Below, in pieces: positions 8,987-18,030 of a stretch of DNA of 64,000 bases. The notes under the pieces were generated by a model that saw only the letters and a list, made by a program, of their open reading frames with translations, was not told where the DNA came from and ran no database searches. Positions within the stretch are counted from its first letter, which is position 1; each line of letters starts with the position of its first letter. Both the position numbers and the translations under genes were made by a program. The stretch spans positions 124,001-188,000 of the forward strand of contig NZ_OY781981.1 in NCBI RefSeq assembly GCF_963677565.1. Direction: 5' to 3'. Origin of the DNA: an uncultured Draconibacterium sp. GTDB lineage: Bacteria > Bacteroidota > Bacteroidia > Bacteroidales > Prolixibacteraceae.

Positions 8987-9388
8987 ATGATGTTGAAAGA
9001 TAAGTTTTATGAAGGCGGCCCTATATTTATGGGATTTCTCACTATTATTTTAATTATTACAGTTGCGTGGTATGTATATCACGTTGTAGTTGTGTACAGA
9101 TCGAAACCCGCCAATCCTGAAAAATCGTTTCGGAAGCTTGCCTATGGAAAAACATTGGGCTTGTTTGCTATGATAACCGGGTTACTGGGGCAACTGATGG
9201 GTTTAACCGGTGTTTTTGATGCACTCGAAAGCGCATTTGCCGCAGGAAAAGAGATTCAACCAGTATTGATTTATGGAGGTATAAAAGTTACCATGATTGT
9301 TACCATATATGGGATACTTATTTACCTTTTGTCTATTTTGTTATGGTTTTTTGCTACGTCAGTTATTGAGAAACGGCTGAACGCTTAG
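8987..9388 (+). CDS. Mini MotA/TolQ/ExbB-like membrane protein
   Basis: The 133-residue product has three hydrophobic segments (about residues 12-35, 56-75 and 95-125). GGPIFMGFLTIILI, then GLLGQLMGLTGVFDALES and GGIKVTMIVTIYGILIYLLS, follow the pattern of the MotA/TolQ/ExbB proton-channel family, but the protein is about half the usual length and lacks the large cytoplasmic domain. No ExbD or TonB partner follows, since a terminator closes the transcript. The divergent LytTR regulator is its probable controller. An ATG at 8990 is an equally good start. Confidence 0.65.
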   Translation: MMLKDKFYEGGPIFMGFLTIILIITVAWYVYHVVVVYRSKPANPEKSFRKLAYGKTLGLFAMITGLLGQLMGLTGVFDALESAFAAGKEIQPVLIYGGIKVTMIVTIYGILIYLLSILLWFFATSVIEKRLNA

Positions 9389-9431
9389 TTAGCATTAATG
9401 CCAATCTCCATTATAGGGTAATCCATTAAAT

Positions 9432-9470
9432 AAAAATGCCACCTGTATATAAAACAGATGGCATTTTTTT
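9432..9470 (+). terminator. Rho-independent terminator
   Basis: AAAAATGCCACCTGT pairs with ACAGATGGCATTTTT around a 7-base loop, with a T tract after it. It ends the ExbB-like transcript; the A-rich 5' arm could also serve the minus strand. Confidence 0.85.
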
Positions 9471-9522
9471 AATCCCCCGTCCCTATTATATCGGGACACC
9501 CCATCTTAAAAAAGGGAACGAG

Positions 9523-9556
9523 CTCGAAGCTAATAACTAGCAGCTTGCGGCTAATT
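9523..9556. repeat. Dispersed short repeat, copy A
   Basis: This 34-base stretch (CTCGAAGCTAATAACTAG then CAGCTTGCGGCTAATT) matches a stretch at 20328-20361 at 25 of 34 positions, with the first nine bases identical. It contains the inverted pair AAGCT/AGCTT. It ends at the last base of the BNR-repeat gene's stop codon. Confidence 0.55.
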
Positions 9557-12500
9557 TATTCTTTCCATTCCGGCAAACGTCCCGGAGTCCATGGTGCATT
9601 TAACTTGTTGAGTTCAGCTTCCAATGCAGGAACTTCTTTTTCAACAATGATTTTCAATGCTTCCAATACCGGCGGGAATTCTTCTGACAGAATTTCGTAA
9701 GCCTGCTTTTCGGTTGTTGTAATTCCTGTTGTCGATCCCATGTGTGTGTATGTAACCACACTCAAGCGATCATTCAACGGCACCTGTGCCGGAGGAACTT
9801 CTTCCCCACTGGCTTTTGCCGGTACACCTTCCATTTTAAAGTTCAGCGCTTCCAGCTCCACTCCAATTGCGCGGGCTTTATCCATCAATTCCTGGCTGGC
9901 TCCAAGAGTAGCATAAATAGCTTGTTTTATCTTCTCCACTTTATCTGTTGTTTCACCAATCATTCGGTTGGTTCCAACAACTGCCAATGCCAAGCTATTT
10001 ACTTTCTCAGCAAACTCTACATTCTCGTTATAATCTTCGGCTGGCAATACAGTGTTGTTTAACTTTTTGCAGGTAAACGAAACCGGCTCAACCAATTCAG
10101 TCAGTTCGCCTTCGTGCCACAATTTCATGCCCACTTTGTAGGTTCCGGGCATTACCATAATTCCACGACCGGCGCTGGTTATCGGGTTATATTTATCGCG
10201 AATACGTGCATTTGCCGTAGCGGCATATGTCATGTTCCAGTTCACACGGTTAATGCCTTTCGATGGAGCTTTTGTAAACTGATCGATTACATTTCCGTCG
10301 TTATCGTATATCGTAAAGATCAGGTGCGATTTTTCCTGCTGACCTTCCAGTTGCAATTCGCGCCAGGTTGGTTGAGGAATCGGTTTTCCTTCTTTAAACA
10401 ATTCTTTCTCTTCCTCTCTACGAAGTTGTTTTTGTGTTTTTGGCACTTCATTCAGGTAATAGGTAAACGTGGCACCATATTCCGGATTCTTAGCTGTAAA
10501 GTAAGTACTTCCCTGGTTGCTTTTACCGCTGGTTTGAGCAAACATTAACGCATCTTTTATCGGGAAGATCTCAGCTTCGGTATTTTCCAGGTTAGCAGAA
10601 ACTTCGCGCAATGGACTATAATCGTCCATGATGTAGAAACCACGACCAAATGTTGCTAAAACAAGGTCGCTTTCGCGCTCCTGAATAGCAATGTCGAACA
10701 CAGGAATAGTTGGTATTCCTGATTTTAATTGAACCCAGTTTTCGCCACCATTTACGGTGAAAAAGATGCCAAACTCTGTTCCCACAAACAATAACTCAGG
10801 ACGAACAAAATCCTGCATAATTGTATGCACCGAACCGTTCTCAGGAAGATTACCCGAGATAGAAGTCCATGTTTTTCCTTTGTCAGTACTCTTATAAACG
10901 TAAGGTTTAAAGTCGTCGCGTTTCAGGTTATCGAAAGTGGCGTAAACCACATTGGCGTCAAAACGGTCGGCACACAAGTCGCTTACAATCGTCAGTTCCG
11001 GCACTCCCGAAAATGATTTTACCTGTGTCCAGCTTTCGCCATCTTCTGTAACCGAAATTACGCCGTCGTCGGTTCCGGCATACAACAGCCCTTCCTGCAG
11101 TTTCGATTCTTCGAGCGCAACAATAGTTCCCCACTGAGAAGTTGAAACGTCGCGAACCACTGCTTCGGCAGGCCAATATTTTCCCATTACCGGAATGGAT
11201 GTTCGGTCGATCTGTGCAGTTAAATCATCGCTGATTACTTCCCAGGTATTACCGCGGTCGTCGCTACGGAAAACCTTGTTGGCGGCCATGTATAAACGAG
11301 TTTTCTTATGCGGACTAATAAACAATGGAGTATTCCAGTTCCATTTGTAAGTCAACTCATCTTTTCTTTCGCGTGGTTTAATATTTAAACTTTCTCCACT
11401 CTTTTTATCATATCGGTAAACATTTCCATATTGATATTCCGAGTAAACAATGTCAGGATTTCCAGGCTCGATAGCGCCCCAAAATCCATCGCCACCAAGC
11501 GTTGGGAACCATTCGTCATTGATTACACCATCTCTGCTTGTATTCTGCGAAGGACCACCCATGGAGTTGTTATCCTGTGTTCCGCCATAAACATTATAAA
11601 ACGGTTCTGCATCGTCGAGGTAAACACGGTAAAACTGTGTAATTGGCAAATTCTCTTTAAAATCGAAAGTTTTTCCTTCATCCCAGGTTTCATAAATACC
11701 ACCGTCGCCACCAATAATAAAGTGATCGGTATCGGTAGGATCGATCCAAATGGCGTGGTCGTCAACGTGGCGGCCGGGATTTGGAATGCGGGTCCAGGTT
11801 TTTCCACCATCGTCGGTAACAAACGAGTAAGTTTCGGTCGAATATACTTTGTCTTTATTTACCGGATCACAAACAATTTCGTTATAATACTGGCCGCTTG
11901 AATGATGATCGCTCATTTTCGACCAGCTTTCGCCTTTATCTGTCGAGCGGAAAAAACCACCTTTATCTTCGGCTGCTTCTACAATCAGGTAAACGTAATT
12001 TGGATCAACCGGCGATACATCAATTCCCATTCCGCCAATGTGAACTGAAGGCAATCCTTTCATGATCTTGCGCCAGTTTTCTCCACCGTCGGTACTTTTA
12101 TAGACGGCAGATTCAGGTCCTCCACCAATTTTTGTAAATGAAGTTCTGCGGCGCTGCTCCGAAGTTGCGTACATAATATCCGGATTCGAAGGATCCATCA
12201 CCACATTATTCACACCGGTGTTTTCGCTAATCTCCAGCACTTTATTCCAGGTTTCGCCGCCGTCAGTACTTTTGTACAGGCCACGCTCCTCGCCAGGTCC
12301 CCATGCCGATCCTTCAGCTGCAACAAATACAACATCCGAATTTCTGGGATCGATAACGATTCCACCAATCTGACGGCTTTCTTTCAAGCCCATATTTTTA
12401 AAGGACTTTCCACCGTCGAGCGATTTATAAACGCCATCGCCATAACCCAAAGCACGCTGGTGATTGTTTTCTCCGGTACCCACCCAAACTACGTTCGTGT

Positions 12501-12828
12501 TATTCGGATCGAGAACGACAACACTTGTTGAATAAGCGCCATAATTATCGAAAATCGGTTTAAAAGTAGTACCGTTATTTGTGGTTTTCCACACGTTACC
12601 CGAAGCAACAGCAACGTAATATTCACTATGATTATTGGGATTTACAGCAAAATCAGCAATCCGGCCGCTTGCCCATGCCGGACCGATACTTCGCCATTTC
12701 AGGCCACTAACCAGCCCCGAATTAACAAAAGGCTTGTCTTCTTCTTTTTTTTCCTCTTCTTTTTTTTTCGAAAAAGCTACTGTTGAAACTAAGAATACAG
12801 CAACCATTAACAGTGCGAGTTTTTTCAT
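9556..12828 (-). CDS. Large secreted BNR/VPS10-like repeat protein
   Basis: The start is placed at 12828, giving MKKLALLMVAVFLVSTVAFS, a clean signal peptide; an in-frame extension to 12903 would bury it. The roughly 1090-residue product opens with a charged KKKEEEKKEEDK linker, then beta-propeller blades marked by Asp-box motifs (STDGGETW, STDGGENW, STDKGESW, TDDGGKTW, SDDRGNTW, STDKGKTW). It resembles the sortilin/VPS10-type WD40-BNR proteins often labelled glycosyl hydrolase in Bacteroidota. No catalytic residues are evident, and the C-terminal 300 residues look like an Ig-like plus helical region. Probably a periplasmic or surface binding protein; substrate unknown. Confidence 0.8.
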   Translation of the reverse strand: MKKLALLMVAVFLVSTVAFSKKKEEEKKEEDKPFVNSGLVSGLKWRSIGPAWASGRIADFAVNPNNHSEYYVAVASGNVWKTTNNGTTFKPIFDNYGAYSTSVVVLDPNNTNVVWVGTGENNHQRALGYGDGVYKSLDGGKSFKNMGLKESRQIGGIVIDPRNSDVVFVAAEGSAWGPGEERGLYKSTDGGETWNKVLEISENTGVNNVVMDPSNPDIMYATSEQRRRTSFTKIGGGPESAVYKSTDGGENWRKIMKGLPSVHIGGMGIDVSPVDPNYVYLIVEAAEDKGGFFRSTDKGESWSKMSDHHSSGQYYNEIVCDPVNKDKVYSTETYSFVTDDGGKTWTRIPNPGRHVDDHAIWIDPTDTDHFIIGGDGGIYETWDEGKTFDFKENLPITQFYRVYLDDAEPFYNVYGGTQDNNSMGGPSQNTSRDGVINDEWFPTLGGDGFWGAIEPGNPDIVYSEYQYGNVYRYDKKSGESLNIKPRERKDELTYKWNWNTPLFISPHKKTRLYMAANKVFRSDDRGNTWEVISDDLTAQIDRTSIPVMGKYWPAEAVVRDVSTSQWGTIVALEESKLQEGLLYAGTDDGVISVTEDGESWTQVKSFSGVPELTIVSDLCADRFDANVVYATFDNLKRDDFKPYVYKSTDKGKTWTSISGNLPENGSVHTIMQDFVRPELLFVGTEFGIFFTVNGGENWVQLKSGIPTIPVFDIAIQERESDLVLATFGRGFYIMDDYSPLREVSANLENTEAEIFPIKDALMFAQTSGKSNQGSTYFTAKNPEYGATFTYYLNEVPKTQKQLRREEEKELFKEGKPIPQPTWRELQLEGQQEKSHLIFTIYDNDGNVIDQFTKAPSKGINRVNWNMTYAATANARIRDKYNPITSAGRGIMVMPGTYKVGMKLWHEGELTELVEPVSFTCKKLNNTVLPAEDYNENVEFAEKVNSLALAVVGTNRMIGETTDKVEKIKQAIYATLGASQELMDKARAIGVELEALNFKMEGVPAKASGEEVPPAQVPLNDRLSVVTYTHMGSTTGITTTEKQAYEILSEEFPPVLEALKIIVEKEVPALEAELNKLNAPWTPGRLPEWKE

Positions 12829-13161
12829 GTGATTAAAATTGTTTGTTTTTAATGGAATCACATGGAACTCGCTTATCCTCAGTGCAACAGAAGGAATAAA
12901 CAATGTCTTTTCTAAAAGAGTTCCATGCTCTTTTCATAGAATATTTATTTGAATTTATGATATCATCAGTAAGAAACTATGGGTGAAAATTATGTACGAA
13001 TTGCCTTTTAACCAGCTTATGTTTCGTATAACCCTAAGGTTTAGTTTAACAGTGCTGAAAATAATAAATATATACTATGTGAAAAAAGATTTATGTCACT
13101 TAGGGATATTTTCGACGATTTTAGAGAAAGAACAGGCGGAAAGTTTTTTTACCAACCTATA
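12829..13161. other. Intergenic region, no gene seen
   Basis: The region upstream of the BNR-protein gene is AT-rich. It holds a small hairpin (AAAAGAG, 7-base loop, CTCTTTT at 12914-12934) and the palindrome TGATATCA near 12958. No convincing -7 box, tRNA or conserved frame is seen; the 60-codon frame at 12983 has no protein-like character. Confidence 0.5.
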
Positions 13162-14748
13162 CTAATTACTATCTAATTCATTCGAAATAGCATTCGCCTC
13201 CTTAATAATATTTTCGGGATAGTCATTTATTTCAAGAATCCGAATCGCATTTCGTGTTTTTAATTTTCCATCTTTTATACGATAGTCGAAATCCACTGTA
13301 TTATGATTTACGTTTTCGCTAAAATGGAACAAATCATATTCATCTTGAAGCAAATCGGCCAGTTCAATATCATGTGTCGAAACCAGAACTATATTTGATT
13401 CTCCTGCCAGCGAAGAAAGAACTGCCTTTCCTGCCGAAATCCTTTCAATGGTGTTTGTCCCCTTGAATATCTCGTCGAGTAAGAACAAATTAGGAACCTC
13501 TTCTTTACCGGCATTCAACATTGTTTTTATTGTCAGCACTTCTTCAAAATAATAGCTCTTATCATTTAGCAAATCATCACTAATCCTGATAGCCGAAAAA
13601 ACCCTCATTCGTGGCATCACAAAACTGGCGGCAAAACAAGTATTCAGCGTTAACCCACATATTACATTTATTCCAACCGCTCGGATAAAAGTTGTCTTGC
13701 CCGACATATTTGACCCGGTGAGCAAAACAGATTTATGATCAATATTAATGTCATTCTCAACACAATTGGGCAACAATGGATGAATTAGGTTTTTAGCCTG
13801 TAGTTTGTTAGGTTGCGCACTGATTGTAGGAATGCAGTAGTTTGTTGCTCCGTGGCGAAGTGCCGCTATAGATAATAAAACATCAATCTTTCCTACAAAG
13901 CTGAAAACATCATCCATTTCCCTGCGCATGGAATCGAGCCGCTTTAAAACACCAAACAAGAAAAGTGGCTCAACCAGAAATAATATTTTGAACAGTTCAA
14001 TAAAACCGGCAACCAACGAAGCCAAATCATTATCCATTTTCGCCTCCAGCCTAAAAAACAGCAGTCTTTTTCTAACGCCCGAAATGGTTTTAAGCGATTT
14101 CCCAAGCCCACGATTTTGCGTGGCAAGCCGCTCATCTTTATAAAGCTCGGCCGCCACTTTTGTTAAGCGTAGCAATTGAGGTACCGAGCTTAAATACTTG
14201 TACAAGTTTCTCTTATTCCAGAAATGGATCACCATGTTTACAATGAAAATCCCAAACAGAAAAAATATGATTTGTTCAGATACGGCAATCAAAAGTACTG
14301 AAGCCAAACTGAGCACAAATAATATTTTAATGATAAAAAACCATTTCGGTGCCTTTTGGTGTTCCTCCTGAAAAAGGGTACTAATATAATAGGCATCTGT
14401 ACTTTTTAATTCCTCCAGTTGAAGTTGTACTGATGTTCTAAAATCGGTATCGTAAAAAAAATGATTAATCAGTGTTTCATCCGAATTATTAACCGATTTT
14501 GGAATTGTTCGAAGTGTTTGATACAAAAACTGCTGGCCTACCTTTGAATGAGTTCTGTCAAGAAACATGAACAATTCCTCAAAATCAAGATCGTTACATG
14601 TTTTATCCGAAAGCGTTTGAAAAGTGTTCGAATTATCTTTTGCCCGGAAATACCTATCAATCAAATCAAAATGAAACGAGTCGGCTTTTACTTTCCCAAA
14701 AGTCGTTTGCAACTCTTCTCTTTTCTTCTTTTTTCGATTTAAACTCAC
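13162..14748 (-). CDS. Membrane-spanning MutS-family ATPase
   Basis: The C-terminal half of the 528-residue protein is a MutS-type ABC ATPase: Walker A GSNMSGKTT (345-353), a DDLLNDKSYYFEEV block, Walker B NLFLLDEI (420-427) and STHDIELA. Upstream are a MutS-like helical core and, unusually, two strongly hydrophobic helices (136-157 and 160-177). The mismatch-recognition domain with its Phe-x-Glu motif and the Smr domain of MutS2 are absent. So it is probably not a mismatch repair enzyme but one of the shorter MutS-like branches, with the ATPase tethered to the inner membrane. It follows a LytS/LytR two-component pair on the same strand after a 57-base gap. Confidence 0.75.
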   Translation of the reverse strand: MSLNRKKKKREELQTTFGKVKADSFHFDLIDRYFRAKDNSNTFQTLSDKTCNDLDFEELFMFLDRTHSKVGQQFLYQTLRTIPKSVNNSDETLINHFFYDTDFRTSVQLQLEELKSTDAYYISTLFQEEHQKAPKWFFIIKILFVLSLASVLLIAVSEQIIFFLFGIFIVNMVIHFWNKRNLYKYLSSVPQLLRLTKVAAELYKDERLATQNRGLGKSLKTISGVRKRLLFFRLEAKMDNDLASLVAGFIELFKILFLVEPLFLFGVLKRLDSMRREMDDVFSFVGKIDVLLSIAALRHGATNYCIPTISAQPNKLQAKNLIHPLLPNCVENDINIDHKSVLLTGSNMSGKTTFIRAVGINVICGLTLNTCFAASFVMPRMRVFSAIRISDDLLNDKSYYFEEVLTIKTMLNAGKEEVPNLFLLDEIFKGTNTIERISAGKAVLSSLAGESNIVLVSTHDIELADLLQDEYDLFHFSENVNHNTVDFDYRIKDGKLKTRNAIRILEINDYPENIIKEANAISNELDSN

Positions 14749-14805
14749 CCGGCATTTTTATTTGAGGACAACAAAATTCATTCGCGATTTATCTTTTGTG
14801 CTTGT

Positions 14806-15555
14806 TTAGAAATTCAGCACACCCTTTAAATTCTTATAACCGGTTTTGCTGACTTTCAACTTAGTTTTGTCGTGCAGAATAACAATGTACGATTCCTTTT
14901 CGTATTGCTGAATTTCTTCAATCTCGTCGACTTTAACAATGTAACTACGATGGATACGCACAAAGTTTTTCGGGTTCAATGCATTCTCGAAGTACTTCAT
15001 GGTTTTTTGTTTCATCCAGCGCCCTTCGGTGGTGTAAATCATTACATAATCATCCATCGATTCGATATAACGCACAGCGTCAACCGGGGCAATATGAATT
15101 TTATGACGGTCTTTAACAACGACTCGATCAAGGTATTCTTCTTTTGGAAAATCGCTTACTTTTTCGGCCACATCCGACTCTTTCCCTTCGGTTTGAATGC
15201 GTTCCAGAACTTTCTGAATTGCTTCATCCAAACGATCCTTTGAGTATGGTTTCAGTAAGTAATCGGCAGCATTATAATCAAACGCTTTTAGTGCGTACTG
15301 ATCGTATGCTGTTGCAAAAATTATCTGTGGTTTATGTTCGAGTAACTCCAACAACTCAAAACCTGTAATCTTTGGCATTTGAATATCGAGAAAAACCAGA
15401 TCGGGTTTCTGCTCGTTAATTTGTTTTACTCCTTCAAAACCATTTTCGCATTCGGCAATTAATTCAATGGCGTCGTTATCGGCCAGAAAAGACTTCATCA
15501 GGTTACGAGCCAGTTCTTCATCTTCAACTATAATGGTGCGCAATTTTTCAGTCAT
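14806..15555 (-). CDS. LytTR-family response regulator
   Basis: The 249-residue protein has a receiver domain (about residues 5-125) with the acidic pocket (VEDEE), the phospho-acceptor Asp in LVFLDIQMP, and the conserved Thr/Ala and Lys (FATAYDQYA, LLKPYSKD). A LytTR DNA-binding domain follows (about 150-248; HKIHIAPVDAVRYIESMDDY ... FVRIHRSYIVK). It is the output partner of the histidine kinase 3 bases upstream. Given the LiaF/LiaI-like genes at the head of the unit, a cell-envelope stress response is a plausible role, by inference. Confidence 0.92.
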   Translation of the reverse strand: MTEKLRTIIVEDEELARNLMKSFLADNDAIELIAECENGFEGVKQINEQKPDLVFLDIQMPKITGFELLELLEHKPQIIFATAYDQYALKAFDYNAADYLLKPYSKDRLDEAIQKVLERIQTEGKESDVAEKVSDFPKEEYLDRVVVKDRHKIHIAPVDAVRYIESMDDYVMIYTTEGRWMKQKTMKYFENALNPKNFVRIHRSYIVKVDEIEEIQQYEKESYIVILHDKTKLKVSKTGYKNLKGVLNF

Positions 15556-15558
15556 GGT

Positions 15559-16608
15559 TTACAAATTTTGAGGAATGGTTAAAGTTACGGTAAATTCGTT
15601 TTGGTTATCTTCAATTTTTAGCAAATGTGGGTTTCCGTAAATCACCTGCAAACGATCGCGGATATTACGTAAACCAATTCCTTCGCCTTTTTTGCTGAGT
15701 ACATCTTTATCGTAAGTATTGCTGATGGTTACTACCAACTTGTCATTATCGCACCGGCAGTGCGTAATTACATCAATTGTTTCGGTGGCTTCGTATACAC
15801 CATATTTTATGGCATTTTCGTAAAGCGGCTGAAGAATCATGTTCGGAATTTCGGCCTTTGCACAATTGTCTTCGATGGCAAAAACAGGATTCAGTTTTTT
15901 ACCGAAACGTACTTTTTCAATGCTCAGATATAACTTGTTATTATCGATTTCCTGCTTAACTGACACTTTTTCGCTTTGGTCGTGTTTTAGCGAATAACGC
16001 ATTAACTGCGAAAGGTTAATAACCATTTCCTGGGCTTTTGCCGGATCGGTCATGGTTAGCGACGAAATGCTGTTCAAACTGTTGAACAAAAAGTGTGGAT
16101 TGATCTGCGACTTTAAAGCATGTAACTCGGCTTCTTTAACTAATGCTTTTAGCTTTGTTTCATTCTTGGTTTTCTCTTTAAAAGCCAGGTAATAATTTAC
16201 CGCGTAGAAAAACGCTATATTGAAAGTATAAAGCAAGTACCCGTTATAAAGCCCCGTGAATAAATAATTATTTTCTTCCTCCAATTGACCCGGATCAATC
16301 AGCTTGGCAATGACAGTACCAATATATAACCAAATTAATACGATTATGGTAGCTGCAATTACATGGGCCAGAATTATACGCCCGATACTGTTATCTTCGA
16401 GTGTACTGAATTTAATAACGTACCAGATGGCAACTCCTAAAAATCCAAAGAGAATAACATTCGCAAAGCGATCTGTCAATGCTGTTAGGAAATCTGTTTC
16501 TCCAACCGATACAACTACCAAAACCAGAACGATTGCCAATATTAGCCAGAATGCGATATACGTAATGGCCAGGCGCGGTGCTTTTATAAAAGGATGTCGA
16601 AAATCCAT
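15559..16608 (-). CDS. LytS-type sensor histidine kinase
   Basis: The 349-residue protein has four membrane helices in the first 155 residues and a His_kinase domain with the phospho-acceptor site ALKSQINPHFLFNSLNSIS (about 167-185), then an HATPase_c region with N-box-like NMILQPLYENAIKYG and the G-box GEGIGLRNIRDRL. This is the LytS/YehU/AlgZ class. It lies 3 bases before the LytTR regulator and 1 base after the LiaF-like gene, so the four genes form a tight sensory operon. The membrane domain has no extracytoplasmic loop large enough to be a ligand-binding fold. Confidence 0.92.
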   Translation of the reverse strand: MDFRHPFIKAPRLAITYIAFWLILAIVLVLVVVSVGETDFLTALTDRFANVILFGFLGVAIWYVIKFSTLEDNSIGRIILAHVIAATIIVLIWLYIGTVIAKLIDPGQLEEENNYLFTGLYNGYLLYTFNIAFFYAVNYYLAFKEKTKNETKLKALVKEAELHALKSQINPHFLFNSLNSISSLTMTDPAKAQEMVINLSQLMRYSLKHDQSEKVSVKQEIDNNKLYLSIEKVRFGKKLNPVFAIEDNCAKAEIPNMILQPLYENAIKYGVYEATETIDVITHCRCDNDKLVVTISNTYDKDVLSKKGEGIGLRNIRDRLQVIYGNPHLLKIEDNQNEFTVTLTIPQNL

Positions 16609-16609
16609 C

Positions 16610-17332
16610 TTACAGGTATTTGATCTCTACGCCACCGAAAGCAGCAAAACCTTTTATCACCAAAGTTTTCGAAGCATCAGGGACAATTTGATTTAGTGAC
16701 GCACCCCGTTTATCGGTATAACCACCAAAAATAGCTGTCACTTCATTTTTCACCGTCCAGTCGGGTGGTACTTTAAAACCACATCCCCCAAACAGGGCCA
16801 GCGTGTCTATTACAGCACCATTCTCAGAAAGTTTGGCCTGACGCAAATCATATTCAGTTCCTCCAAAAACAGAAGTGGTTTTTCCTCCAATAAATTTTTG
16901 CGAATTTACATACACTTCGCGGCCACCAAAAATTACAAAATCATCGAAATAATCAATGCCTTTTTGTTCTCCTGATTCAAAATTCGGAGTTTCAATTGTG
17001 TTCCGTTTTCCTGTGTGTGTAATTAAAATTGCAAGGCCAATTCCGATTATTAATGCCGGCCAGCCTATTCGTCGCAATTCATACGGAATGTGCGCCACCT
17101 CAGGGACCAAAAAGAATCCCCCAATTATAATGAGAACCGTTCCGGTAGTTTTGTTTCCTCCAATAATTGAGAATACCCCGATACCGATAAGCAACATTTG
17201 CCACGAAATAAGAATATCGTTCCAAAATGATGGAATCAGATCAAGGCGCTCAAAAATCCACAATGCACCTACCACAATTAGAAACAAGCCAAGAAAGGCT
17301 CTTCTGTTTGTATTCTCCGGTCTATTATCCAT
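16610..17332 (-). CDS. LiaF-like membrane protein (TM domain plus LiaF C-terminal domain)
   Basis: The 240-residue protein has four hydrophobic helices (about residues 10-28, 33-55, 58-78 and 88-106) in the LiaI-LiaF transmembrane pattern, then a beta-helical C-terminal domain with repeated FGG turns (VIFGGREVY, SVFGGTEYDLR, ALFGGCGFKVP, AIFGGYTD, AAFGGVEIKYL), which is the LiaF/VraT-type 'cell wall-active antibiotic response' fold. In Firmicutes LiaF holds a kinase in check; here it lies 1 base upstream of a LytS-type kinase, which suggests an analogous modulator in a Bacteroidota setting. Confidence 0.8.
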   Translation of the reverse strand: MDNRPENTNRRAFLGLFLIVVGALWIFERLDLIPSFWNDILISWQMLLIGIGVFSIIGGNKTTGTVLIIIGGFFLVPEVAHIPYELRRIGWPALIIGIGLAILITHTGKRNTIETPNFESGEQKGIDYFDDFVIFGGREVYVNSQKFIGGKTTSVFGGTEYDLRQAKLSENGAVIDTLALFGGCGFKVPPDWTVKNEVTAIFGGYTDKRGASLNQIVPDASKTLVIKGFAAFGGVEIKYL

Positions 17333-17431
17333 AATTTAAATTTTAACTGTCCCTAAAATATTGATTATCCCTTAAACACTGTCCATTTTTCTGTGGTTTT
17401 ACTCACTTTCCTCATTACAATCATACGCTAG

Positions 17432-17821
17432 CTAAAACAAACGTGCAATTAACGCAATTCCCAGGGCTATTAAAATGATTGGGAATAGAAAAACAATCGC
17501 CGCTCCTGATATAAAAAATAGTTTTGGCAATAAAAATATCCCTCCAATAATCAGCAAAACCAATCCACCGGATCTTTTTCCGGCCATTAATACCACTCCG
17601 ATAATAATGAGAATAACAGGCCATGAAAAAATAAAGTGCCCTACTCCGTGAAAAGCATTCCTTATAGGACTAAAAATTTCATGTAGGTTTAAAAACGGAA
17701 ACTTAAAAAAGAACCCGGTTTGTTTTAAAATCCACACTAAGCCAATACCAATTAACACTAATGCCAAAACTTCTTTTGAACTTGTTTTTTGATGCGTTTT
17801 TTCCTGCGGCACTTTTTCCAT
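17432..17821 (-). CDS. LiaI/LiaF transmembrane-region protein (DUF5668-like)
   Basis: The 129-residue product has a short Lys-rich N-terminus and four hydrophobic helices with the repeated I-G-x-x-x-L pattern (ALVLIGIGLVWILKQTGFFF, IIIGVVLMAGKRSGGLVLL, LIIGGIFLLPKLF, PIILIALGIALIARLF). It has the membrane half of the LiaF-like neighbour but no C-terminal beta domain. It is the first gene of the probable unit that continues with the LiaF-like protein, LytS and LytR, after a 99-base gap. Confidence 0.75.
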   Translation of the reverse strand: MEKVPQEKTHQKTSSKEVLALVLIGIGLVWILKQTGFFFKFPFLNLHEIFSPIRNAFHGVGHFIFSWPVILIIIGVVLMAGKRSGGLVLLIIGGIFLLPKLFFISGAAIVFLFPIILIALGIALIARLF

Positions 17822-17987
17822 GATGCTGTTTTTGCTATTTACGATTCAAATGTATGGATTGCATCATCGCCAAACAGTTTACATTCGGTTAACAAAGGTT
17901 ATGAATCGGTAAATGGGCAAATGTGTGTATTAACGGGAATCGTTACTGTAAAGGATTTATACCACAAATATAGTGTAAGCAGTATAT

Positions 17988-18029
17988 AAAAAGAGGTTGT
18001 TCCCAATCTGAAAAACAACCTCTTTTTAC
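17988..18029 (-). terminator. Rho-independent terminator of glnS
   Basis: AAAAGAGGTTGTT pairs with AACAACCTCTTTT across a short loop; read on the minus strand it ends in a T-rich run one base after the glnS stop codon. Confidence 0.85.
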
Positions 18030-18030
18030 T

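Noticed and set aside
9556..12828. The BNR-repeat protein as a sialidase
   Set aside because: Asp boxes are present, but the Arg triad and FRIP motif of sialidases are not visible; the layout fits sortilin/VPS10-like repeat proteins better.
12829..12903. A 25-residue N-terminal extension of the BNR protein
   Set aside because: It would place a polar stretch before a clean signal peptide that begins at 12828.
12983..13165. A 60-codon frame between the BNR protein and MutS-like genes
   Set aside because: Composition looks random, it has no leader signal, and it runs into the 3' end of the MutS-like gene on the other strand.
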